From Candidatus Solibacter sp. (GTDB lineage Bacteria > Acidobacteriota > Terriglobia > Bryobacterales > Bryobacteraceae): a stretch of 5,764 bases of DNA. The first letter of the stretch is position 1, and every line of letters starts with the position of its first letter. Shown piece after piece: positions 1 to 4,875 of this stretch. The stretch is from the NCBI GenBank assembly GCA_017883345.1, contig JADGNT010000369.1, forward strand, positions 1-5,764, in the 5' to 3' direction. Below the pieces are notes generated by a model that saw only the letters and a program-made list of their open reading frames with translations, made no database searches and had not been told where the DNA came from. Position numbers and translations under genes: made by a program.

Positions 1-1
1 T

Positions 2-334
2 TTACGATGCCGCCGGGTCGCCGCTTTTCCCGTAACGATTCAGTGCGCGCGCGCACAGTTGCAGCGCCACCGCCGCACCCAGCCAGACCTGCCAGTGGGA
101 GAAAATACCGGAGGGGATGGCGAAACTGTTGGTCCAGTTGAGGTCGGCGGCGATGGACCAAAGGGCCAGTACGGCCGCGGCCAGCGCCGAGGGCGGCAGG
201 AGCGCGGCCAGGACGAGCGCCAGGCGTTTATCTTTTTGCCGCTTCCTGCCTAGCTTGGAGCCCTTGCCGAAACGAATCCGAACCACCATGGGGATGAGAT
301 ACCAATTTACCAGTTTTTGCGATAGATTAAACAT
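2..334 (-). CDS. Small two-helix membrane protein, function unknown
   Basis: This is a complete 110-residue reading frame from an ATG at 334 to a TAA at 2-4. I do not recognise the family. The N-terminal third is strongly basic (KGSKLGRKRQKDKR at about residues 25-38). Two hydrophobic stretches follow, at about residues 39-63 and 77-97, joined by a short polar loop (DLNWTNSF). By the positive-inside rule both ends would face the cytoplasm, giving a hairpin in the inner membrane. No clear Shine-Dalgarno precedes either the ATG at 334 or the in-frame ATG at 289 (residue 16), so the start is uncertain; the shorter form would keep both helices. It is divergent from the oxidoreductase gene with only 20 bp between starts, so each promoter must lie inside the other's 5' region or coding sequence. 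The composition looks like a real protein, but no function can be assigned. Confidence 0.62.
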   Translation of the reverse strand: MFNLSQKLVNWYLIPMVVRIRFGKGSKLGRKRQKDKRLALVLAALLPPSALAAAVLALWSIAADLNWTNSFAIPSGIFSHWQVWLGAAVALQLCARALNRYGKSGDPAAS

Positions 335-354
335 TCGGGACTAGCGAGGCAATC

Positions 355-1512
355 ATGCAAAAATTCAAAACCGCGTTGTTCGGAACCGGCTTCGTCGGCC
401 GGGTTCATCTGGAAGGAATTCGCCGGCTGGGCTACGTTGAGCTGTATGCCATCGGCGAGCCACTAATCGAAAAAGCCAATCAGCTCGCCGCCGAGTTCGG
501 CGTCCAGCATACCGAGGCGGATTATCACCGCATCCTGGAAGATCCGGCCGTCGATGCCGTTCACATCTGCACGCCCAACGCACTGCATTTCCCCATGGCG
601 AAGGACGCGCTGCTGGCGGGCAAGCACGTGATCTGCGAAAAGCCGCTGGCCACCAGCATCGCCGAGGCCCAGGAGCTGGTCAAAATCGCCACCGAAAAAA
701 AGCTGCGCAACTGCACTTCGCATAACCTGCGCTTCTACCCGATGGTGCAGCACATGCGCCGCATGGTGGAATCGGGCGACCTGGGCGACATCATGGTGCT
801 GCAGGGCACCTATTCGCAGGACTGGCTGCTCTACGATACCGATTGGAACTGGCGCCTCGACAGCAAGTTCAACGGCCGCTCGCGCTGCCTGGCCGATATC
901 GGCTCCCACTGGTGCGACATGGCGGAGCACATCACTGGCCTCCGCATCACCAGCGTTTGCGCCGACATGGCCACCTTCCACAAGACCCGCAAACAGCCCA
1001 AGGGCCCCATCGAGACCTTCGCCGGCAAGACGCTTTCGCCGGAGGATTACACCGAAACCGCCATCGATACCGAGGACATGGGCGCGGTGGTGTTCCGCAT
1101 GGGCAACGGCGCGCGCGGCGCCTACACCGCCAGCCAGGTGAACGCCGGCTGCAAGAACCGCCTGCAAATGGAAATCTACGGCACCAAGTGCGGGGTGATG
1201 TGGAATCAGGAGCGCCCCGACGAACTCTGGATCGGCAACCGCAACACCAACAACCAGATCGTCATCAAGGATCCGTCGCTGCTCAAGCCGGGCGCCAAAG
1301 CCTACGCCGATCTCCCGGGCGGCCACAGCGAAGGCTACGACGACACCTTCAAACAGATCTTCCGGCGCTTCTACCAATCGATCGCCGACCCCACCGCCAC
1401 GCCCGAATACCCGCAGTTCGTCGACGGGCTGCGCCAGTTGACCATTCTCGAAGCCGAGATGGAAAGCAACGCCAGGCACGGCTGGGTGGACGTCCCGCCG
1501 TTCCAGGGGTAG
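355..1512 (+). CDS. Gfo/Idh/MocA family NAD(P)-dependent oxidoreductase
   Basis: The 385-residue protein has the two-domain Gfo/Idh/MocA layout. Residues 1-120 are a Rossmann fold: the dinucleotide-binding turn GTGFVG is at 10-15, an acidic residue (E35) sits where beta-2 should end and usually contacts the NAD ribose, and the family signature CEKPLA is at 94-99 with the expected catalytic lysine K96. The C-terminal alpha/beta domain carries DIGSHWCDM at 181-189, where H185 (with D181) matches the conserved catalytic DxGxH motif. The family oxidises or reduces sugars, inositols and related polyols using NAD(H) or NADP(H) in the cytoplasm. The substrate cannot be told here. The segment from about 150 to 170 is rich in Trp and Tyr (QDWLLYDTDWNW), probably lining the substrate pocket. 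The start at 355 has GAGG at 346-349, 5 nt upstream. Length is normal for the family. The propeller gene follows 83 bp later on the same strand. Confidence 0.95.
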   Translation: MQKFKTALFGTGFVGRVHLEGIRRLGYVELYAIGEPLIEKANQLAAEFGVQHTEADYHRILEDPAVDAVHICTPNALHFPMAKDALLAGKHVICEKPLATSIAEAQELVKIATEKKLRNCTSHNLRFYPMVQHMRRMVESGDLGDIMVLQGTYSQDWLLYDTDWNWRLDSKFNGRSRCLADIGSHWCDMAEHITGLRITSVCADMATFHKTRKQPKGPIETFAGKTLSPEDYTETAIDTEDMGAVVFRMGNGARGAYTASQVNAGCKNRLQMEIYGTKCGVMWNQERPDELWIGNRNTNNQIVIKDPSLLKPGAKAYADLPGGHSEGYDDTFKQIFRRFYQSIADPTATPEYPQFVDGLRQLTILEAEMESNARHGWVDVPPFQG

Positions 1513-1595
1513 CGGTAGGCGTCGCGCGCCAGCGCCTGTAAAATAACGCGGGACCAGTCTTCCTTTCAAACGTCTTTTGAGGCATCATATTTTCT

Positions 1596-2675
1596 ATGCC
1601 GAAAACCGACACCGTGAGCGTGTGGGCGGGCACGCGCAAAGGCGCGTTCGTCTTCCGCTCCAGCAACCGCAAAACCTGGCGCATGGAAGGTCCATTCTTT
1701 CGGGGCTGGGAAGTCAACCACGTGGCGCAAGACCCTCGCGAGCCCGAGCGCTACTACGCCGCCATCAACAGCGCTTGGTTCGGCGCCCACATCCACGCCA
1801 GCACCGACGGCGGCAAGAACTTCCAGCTCTCCGAGGCGGGCCTGGAAATGAAGTGCCTGCCCGAGACCTCGCTCAAGCGGGTGTGGCACGTCGAACCCGG
1901 GGCGGCCGACGAACCGGGCGCGGTCTACGCGGGCGGCGACCCCGGCGTGCTGTTCAAGAGCCAAGACTGGGGCCAGAACTGGAGCGAAGTCGCGTCGCTC
2001 ACGGCGCACCCCACGCGCGACAAGTGGATGCCCGGCGCTGGCGGCATGTGCCTGCATTCGATCCAATGCCTGGGCGGCGGCCGCATGATCGCCGCCATCT
2101 CGGCGGCGGGCGCGTTCCGGACGGTGGATGGCGGCGCCACGTGGGAACCGTTCAACGCGGGAGTGCGCGCCGATTTCCAACCGGTCAAGTTCCCGGAGGT
2201 GGGCCAGTGCGTGCACAAACTGCTGGCGCATCCCAGCAATCCCGAGGCGCTGTACCAGCAGAACCACTGCGGAATTTACAAGGCGAAATTCGCCGCCAAG
2301 AAGTGGACGGATATTTCCAAGGGGCTGCCGTCGCGCTTCGGTTTCGGACTGGCGGTCCCGGCCAGCGAACCGGACACCATGTTCACGGTGCCGATCGAAG
2401 GGGCCGAATACCGCTGCGTGCCGGAGGCGAAGTTCCGCGTGGCGCGCAGCCGGGACGGAGGCAGGAACTGGACCCTGCTGACGCGCGGGCTGCCGCAGCG
2501 CAACGCGCACCTGCTGGTGCTGCGCGAATCGATGGCGGCCGACCGGCGCTCTCCCGCCGGTATCTACGTGGGCACGACCAGCGGACAGGTCTTCCACACG
2601 GCGGACGCCGGCAACAGTTGGAAGACTCTGGCGGAGAATCTGCCGCCGGTGATTTCGGTGAGCGTGGCGAACTGA
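1596..2675 (+). CDS. BNR/Asp-box beta-propeller protein (WD40/YVTN/BNR-like)
   Basis: The 359-residue protein is built of Asp-box (SxDxGxxW) repeats. Clear copies are STDGGKNF (69-76), SQDWGQNW (122-129), TVDGGATW (176-183), SRDGGRNW (285-292) and TADAGNSW (335-342). Degenerate copies occur near residues 22-28 (SSNRKTW) and 229-237 (ending KKW). About seven repeats over this length suggest a seven-bladed propeller. Such repeats occur in sialidases, photosystem II assembly factor Ycf48/HCF136 and Vps10-like proteins, and mark a fold, not a reaction. No FRIP-type motif or arginine triad of true sialidases is evident, so a sialidase name would be unsafe. The N-terminus has no signal peptide or membrane helix, so a cytoplasmic location is predicted. 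The ATG at 1596 is preceded by GAGG at 1579-1582, a rather long 13-nt spacing. An extended -10-like TGTAAAAT lies at 1537-1544 in the 83-bp gap after the oxidoreductase gene but has no good -35, so co-transcription is as likely as a separate promoter. Confidence 0.88.
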   Translation: MPKTDTVSVWAGTRKGAFVFRSSNRKTWRMEGPFFRGWEVNHVAQDPREPERYYAAINSAWFGAHIHASTDGGKNFQLSEAGLEMKCLPETSLKRVWHVEPGAADEPGAVYAGGDPGVLFKSQDWGQNWSEVASLTAHPTRDKWMPGAGGMCLHSIQCLGGGRMIAAISAAGAFRTVDGGATWEPFNAGVRADFQPVKFPEVGQCVHKLLAHPSNPEALYQQNHCGIYKAKFAAKKWTDISKGLPSRFGFGLAVPASEPDTMFTVPIEGAEYRCVPEAKFRVARSRDGGRNWTLLTRGLPQRNAHLLVLRESMAADRRSPAGIYVGTTSGQVFHTADAGNSWKTLAENLPPVISVSVAN

Positions 2676-2686
2676 AAGCGCCCAAA

Positions 2687-2705
2687 ACCGTAACAGTGTT
2701 ACGGT
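2687..2705. repeat. Odd-centred 19-bp palindrome, copy 1
   Basis: The sequence ACCGTAACAGTGTTACGGT is a perfect dyad around a single central base (2696). It begins 11 bases after the stop of the propeller gene. As RNA it can fold into an 8-bp stem with a 3-nt loop. A near-identical copy lies 62 bp away, at 2749-2767. There is no U-run after it, so it is not a classical intrinsic terminator. It may be a protein-binding dyad, an mRNA 3'-end hairpin or a dispersed intergenic repeat. Confidence 0.85.
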
Positions 2706-2748
2706 CTTGTAAAGCATCCCTTTTGTTTTCAGCACGGAGAGGATCGAA

Positions 2749-2767
2749 ACCGTAACGGTGTTACGGT
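2749..2767. repeat. Odd-centred 19-bp palindrome, copy 2
   Basis: The sequence ACCGTAACGGTGTTACGGT differs from copy 1 at a single base next to the centre. That base falls in the predicted 3-nt loop, so the 8-bp stem is unchanged. The identity extends two further A residues on the left side (from 2747). Centre-to-centre spacing of the two copies is 62 bp, about six turns of B-DNA, so both dyads would lie on nearly the same face of the helix. Confidence 0.85.
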
Positions 2768-2783
2768 ACGTGGGGTGCGAGAA

Positions 2784-2804
2784 GCGGGTCCAGGCAGGAC
2801 CCGC
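2784..2804. terminator. GC-rich hairpin in the convergent spacer, possible terminator
   Basis: GCGGGTCC (2784-2791) and GGACCCGC (2797-2804) form a perfect 8-bp stem with a 5-nt loop (AGGCA). It sits between two genes that converge, the propeller gene ending at 2675 and the toxin gene ending at 2870. It could stop transcription or protect 3' ends from either side. Neither strand has a proper U-run after the stem; the minus-strand exit reads TTCTCG, which is weak. The structure is certain and the terminator role is inference. Confidence 0.4.
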
Positions 2805-2869
2805 GCCTGCCAGCACTGGCGGAGAACCCGCTGCGGAGCACATCTACGGTCATGGTTGTGGTCCGTCTA

Positions 2870-3265
2870 TCAAAGCGGAACTGCGCCGCCCCGGTAGTCC
2901 TCAGGAAGATGGCGTTGGAGGTCTCGGCCATCGTGAAGAATGCGGGCCACCTCGATCACGCCATCGTCGCGGCGGCGGTACAGGAGAAAATGGCGCGGCT
3001 CCTTCACCCTTGAGCCGCTCACCCTGCTCCGGCTGAATTCCAGGTGATAGGTCCGTGCGCCCTGGATCATGATCTCGGGCCACTCTTTCGAGCCTGGCCG
3101 CTCGGGATCGGCTTTGATGTCCTTTAAAGCCTGTTTGATCAAAGTATCGTAGCGAAGCGCTGCGCGCTCGCCAAACTCCTGGACAGTCCACTCCATCAGG
3201 CCAGAGAGGTCCCGCTTGGCGGGGCCGGTAAGCCTTACCTCATACTTCTTCGGAGGTTTAGGCAC
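2870..3265 (-). CDS. parE: RelE/ParE family toxin of a type II toxin-antitoxin pair
   Basis: The 131-residue protein matches the ParE branch of the RelE/ParE fold. KYEVRLTGPAKRDL (7-20) is the first strand and helix, FGERAALRYDTLIKQALKDI (31-50) is the second helix, GARTYHLEF (69-77) is the central strand carrying the conserved G-x-R, and FLLYRRRDDGVIEVARILHDGRD (93-115) holds the last strands and the ILHxxRD ending. ParE toxins generally act on DNA gyrase and RelE-like ones cleave mRNA; the sequence does not decide which applies. The start is GTG at 3265, with no good Shine-Dalgarno and no other start in frame. It overlaps the last 8 bases of the antitoxin gene, so translation is probably coupled. 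The protein is longer than typical ParE (about 95-105 residues) because of an insertion at about 78-90, with SRVSG followed by SRVK encoded by an imperfect tandem repeat, and a tail of about 15 residues. It should be inactive only while bound to the upstream antitoxin. Confidence 0.88.
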   Translation of the reverse strand: MPKPPKKYEVRLTGPAKRDLSGLMEWTVQEFGERAALRYDTLIKQALKDIKADPERPGSKEWPEIMIQGARTYHLEFSRSRVSGSRVKEPRHFLLYRRRDDGVIEVARILHDGRDLQRHLPEDYRGGAVPL

Positions 3266-3560
3266 GCACTTTTTCAGCGACGAGTTTTTCTGACACTTCC
3301 CGGCGCACCTGATCTACGAAGTCATCGATCTCCTGACCGGAGCGGAGGGCCACGTAATCGCCGCGGTCAGCGGCGTCAAAGCCTTCTTTGGCGGCGCCGC
3401 GCAGCCATTCGATCTTGGCTTTGTCTTCCTGCTCGCGCTGCTCCAGGAGCCGGAGGCCTTCGCGCACCACTTCGCTGGCATTGCTGAAGCGACCGGAGGT
3501 GACGCCAGACTCGATAAAGCGGTCGAAATGTTCGGTGAGATTGACGTTGCGGGTTGGCAG
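3258..3560 (-). CDS. parD: ParD-type ribbon-helix-helix antitoxin, CTG start
   Basis: I place the start at CTG 3558-3560, giving 100 residues to the TAA at 3258-3260. Read this way the N-terminus is (M)PTRNVNLTEHFDRFIES, followed by GRFSNASEVVREGLRLLE at 23-40. This is the full ribbon-helix-helix DNA-binding domain of ParD antitoxins, which characteristically begin with a short beta strand of the form RNVNLT. A perfect AGGAGG lies 8 nt upstream (3569-3574), and an in-frame TAG at 3573-3575 closes the frame just beyond. No ATG, GTG or TTG occurs in frame between that stop and GTG 3470, and starting at 3470 would delete the first 30 residues and most of the DNA-binding domain. The C-terminal half (about 41-100) is charged and helical, as expected for the part that wraps the toxin. 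Its stop overlaps the toxin start by 8 bases. ParD normally represses its own operon. Confidence 0.87.
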   Translation of the reverse strand: MPTRNVNLTEHFDRFIESGVTSGRFSNASEVVREGLRLLEQREQEDKAKIEWLRGAAKEGFDAADRGDYVALRSGQEIDDFVDQVRREVSEKLVAEKVRA

Positions 3561-3568
3561 GTGAAGGT

Positions 3569-3574
3569 CCTCCT
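3569..3574 (-). promoter_or_regulatory. Strong Shine-Dalgarno deciding the parD start
   Basis: On the minus strand this reads AGGAGG, a perfect match to the anti-Shine-Dalgarno core, and it ends 8 nt before the CTG at 3560. No ATG, GTG or TTG lies at a suitable distance in the antitoxin frame, so the site supports initiation at CTG. Confidence 0.8.
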
Positions 3575-3582
3575 ATAAGACC

Positions 3583-3611
3583 AGACTAGCAGGACTGGCA
3601 ACTATTGCCAA
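3583..3611 (-). promoter_or_regulatory. Predicted parDE promoter
   Basis: Reading the minus strand, TTGGCA (3606-3611, five of six matches to the sigma-70 -35 consensus) is followed after 17 nt by TAGTCT (3583-3588, a weak -10 with three of six matches). Initiation would then fall near 3576, just ahead of the AGGAGG at 3569-3574. The spacing is ideal, but the -10 is poor and acidobacterial promoters are little known, so this is only a plausible prediction. Confidence 0.35.
3596..3610. promoter_or_regulatory. Inverted repeat overlapping the parDE -35, candidate ParD operator
   Basis: TGGCAA and TTGCCA form perfect 6-bp arms around a 3-base centre (CTA on the plus strand). The element covers most of the predicted -35 box and lies about 36 bp upstream of the antitoxin start. 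Ribbon-helix-helix antitoxins commonly bind short inverted repeats over their own promoter, so this is the best candidate for the autoregulatory operator. The palindrome is seen directly and the role is inferred. Confidence 0.5.
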
Positions 3612-3619
3612 TAAAAATC

Positions 3620-3633
3620 CGTTCACGTGAACG
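3620..3633. repeat. Perfect 14-bp palindrome upstream of parDE
   Basis: CGTTCACGTGAACG is a complete even-centred palindrome with a CACGTG core. Its centre is about 23.5 bp upstream of the centre of the inverted repeat at 3596-3610. It has no loop, so it is more likely a DNA site for a dimeric protein than an RNA hairpin. It could be a second operator for the toxin-antitoxin operon or a site for another regulator. Confidence 0.6.
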
Positions 3634-3654
3634 TGTCGTCGCCTACTCGTAGGA

Positions 3655-3692
3655 ATGCCCCCAAGAATGGAGGCATGGCAGCCCGGAGGGCT
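3655..3692 (-). terminator. Tandem hairpins just downstream of the VWA gene
   Basis: Four bases past the VWA stop codon, the minus-strand transcript can fold AGCCC-TCC-GGGCT (3692-3680). It can then fold ATGCCTCC-ATTCTT-GGGGGCAT (3676-3655), an 8-bp stem with one G-U pair. The second stem is better on the minus-strand RNA, because the same position is a C-A mismatch in plus-strand RNA. This fits a 3' end for the minus-strand ATPase-VWA operon. No U-run follows, so it may be a Rho-dependent end or an RNA-stabilising structure. A further small dyad, CCTAC-TC-GTAGG, lies at 3642-3653. Confidence 0.4.
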
Positions 3693-3695
3693 ACG

Positions 3696-4868
3696 CTACT
3701 GGATTGTCCGCGTCTTGCGATTCATGTAGTCCATCAACAGGTACTGGCCCAACGTGTAAGGAGTGGTGAAGTAGGCCTTGCCCTGGCAGATCTCGGTCAC
3801 CTTTTGGACGAATTGCACCAGGCCGTAATCGCTGGCCAGCATGAAGGTGTTGATCAGGATGCCCTGCTTGCGGCAGCGGTTGACCTCTTCCAGCGTCTTG
3901 CCGATCACCAGGGGGTCGAGGCCGAAGGCGTTCTTGTAGATGCGGCCGTCATCGAGGGTGATGCAACTGGGCTTGCCGTCGGTGATCATGACGATCTGGC
4001 GCATGTCCTTGCGCTCCTGGTTGAGCAGGCGCTGCGCCAGGATTAGGCCATCGCGGGTGTTGGTGTAGTAGGGGCCCACCTGCACGCGGGCGAGCTGGCT
4101 GATGGCCAGTTCCTCGGCCCCGTCGTGGAAGAGCACGCAGCGCAGGCTGTCGCCGGGATATTGGGTTTTGATGAGGTGGGCCAGCGCCAGCGCCACCTTC
4201 TTGGCTGGGGTGAAACGGTCCTCGCCGTAGAGGATCATGCTGTGGCTGCAATCGAGCATCAGGACCGTGGCGCAGGAGCTTTGGTACTCACACTGGTGGA
4301 CGTAGAGGTCCGAGTACTCCAGATTGAGCGGGACTTGCGCGCCTTCGCGGCGGATGGCGGAGAACAGAGTGGCGCTGACATCCAGGTTCAGGGTGTCGCC
4401 GAACTCGTAGTGCCTGCTGGAACCGTCGGCCTCAATGCCGGTGGCGAGGTCGCGCGTATCGTGGCGGCCGAAGCTGCTGCGGCCGAGCGAGCCGAGCAGC
4501 TCCTGGAGCGTTTTGAAGCCCAGGAAATCGAGCGATTTATCGGTGACTTCGAATCTGACCTGGGTATCCGGGGCGGAGCCGGCGCCGCCGGCGGAGGGGT
4601 CGATGGCGATCTGGCCTTGGTTCACCATTTGCTGGATGAGACCGTCGATCAACTCGTCCATCTGCTCCGGCGTCATGTTCTGGAGGCGTTCCATGTGGCC
4701 GCTTTCGAGCGCCTGAAGGATAGCTTGCTTGAGGTTGTCGAGCGTGTGCTCGTTCCACGGGCTGGGGAAGCCGCTTTGGAGGAGGAAATCGGAGAGGGCC
4801 TGGAGCAGGTCGTCGGCGTCAATGCCGAAGTCTTCGCCCGTGTAGCGGGAGTATGTGATCCACTTCAT
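3696..4868 (-). CDS. VWA-domain protein, partner of a MoxR/ChlI-type AAA+ ATPase
   Basis: The 390-residue protein has a helical acidic N-terminal region (about 1-90), a glycine-rich linker (91-100), a middle region of unknown fold and a von Willebrand factor A domain from about 198 to 370. The metal-ion-dependent adhesion site is intact: DCSHS at 206-210 gives the DxSxS motif, a threonine at 269 or 271 (YTNT) supplies the next ligand, and D297 in MITDGKPS completes it. No signal peptide or membrane helix is evident, so it should be cytoplasmic. The family resembles the stand-alone VWA proteins paired with MoxR- or magnesium-chelatase-like ATPases, where the VWA subunit links the ATPase to a client protein or metal-insertion target. 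The ATG at 4868 lies 7 nt after the stop of the ATPase gene, with a GAGG (4874-4877) that overlaps that TGA stop, so the two are translationally coupled. The client is unknown. Confidence 0.9.
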   Translation of the reverse strand: MKWITYSRYTGEDFGIDADDLLQALSDFLLQSGFPSPWNEHTLDNLKQAILQALESGHMERLQNMTPEQMDELIDGLIQQMVNQGQIAIDPSAGGAGSAPDTQVRFEVTDKSLDFLGFKTLQELLGSLGRSSFGRHDTRDLATGIEADGSSRHYEFGDTLNLDVSATLFSAIRREGAQVPLNLEYSDLYVHQCEYQSSCATVLMLDCSHSMILYGEDRFTPAKKVALALAHLIKTQYPGDSLRCVLFHDGAEELAISQLARVQVGPYYTNTRDGLILAQRLLNQERKDMRQIVMITDGKPSCITLDDGRIYKNAFGLDPLVIGKTLEEVNRCRKQGILINTFMLASDYGLVQFVQKVTEICQGKAYFTTPYTLGQYLLMDYMNRKTRTIQ

Positions 4869-4875
4869 GGGCGCC

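Noticed and set aside
30..36. CCGTAAC near the left edge, identical to one arm of the 2687/2749 palindromes
   Set aside because: Only the 7-base half-site is present, with no matching GTTACGG nearby, and it lies inside a coding region; chance is the simplest reading.
1517..1537. Possible hairpin AGGCG...CGCCT after the oxidoreductase gene as a terminator
   Set aside because: The stem is only 5 bp with an 11-nt loop and no U-run, which is too weak to call in GC-rich DNA.
463..1569. Long minus-strand open frame (368 codons) opposite the oxidoreductase gene
   Set aside because: It lies antisense to a gene with clear Rossmann and EKP motifs. Its translation is rich in Ala, Gly, Val and His with no recognisable domain, as expected from the reverse strand of GC-rich coding DNA.
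1577..2755. Plus-strand open frame of 392 codons overlapping the propeller gene in another frame
   Set aside because: The translation is dominated by Arg, Gly and Ala, a frame-shifted reading of the Asp-box gene with no conserved motif.
2687..2767. Two palindromes considered as the start of a CRISPR array
   Set aside because: There are only two copies, each fully self-complementary, with a 43-bp gap and no cas genes. The organisation does not fit CRISPR.
1566..2843. Minus-strand open frame of 425 codons opposite the propeller gene
   Set aside because: The plus strand carries five good Asp-box repeats in one frame, so that is the real gene. The antisense frame is Arg/Ala-rich, shows no domain and runs through both palindromes of the spacer.
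3258..3470. A 70-residue version of the antitoxin starting at GTG 3470
   Set aside because: It would lose the ribbon-helix-helix strand and first helix that are plainly encoded upstream, and it has no Shine-Dalgarno as good as the AGGAGG in front of CTG 3560.
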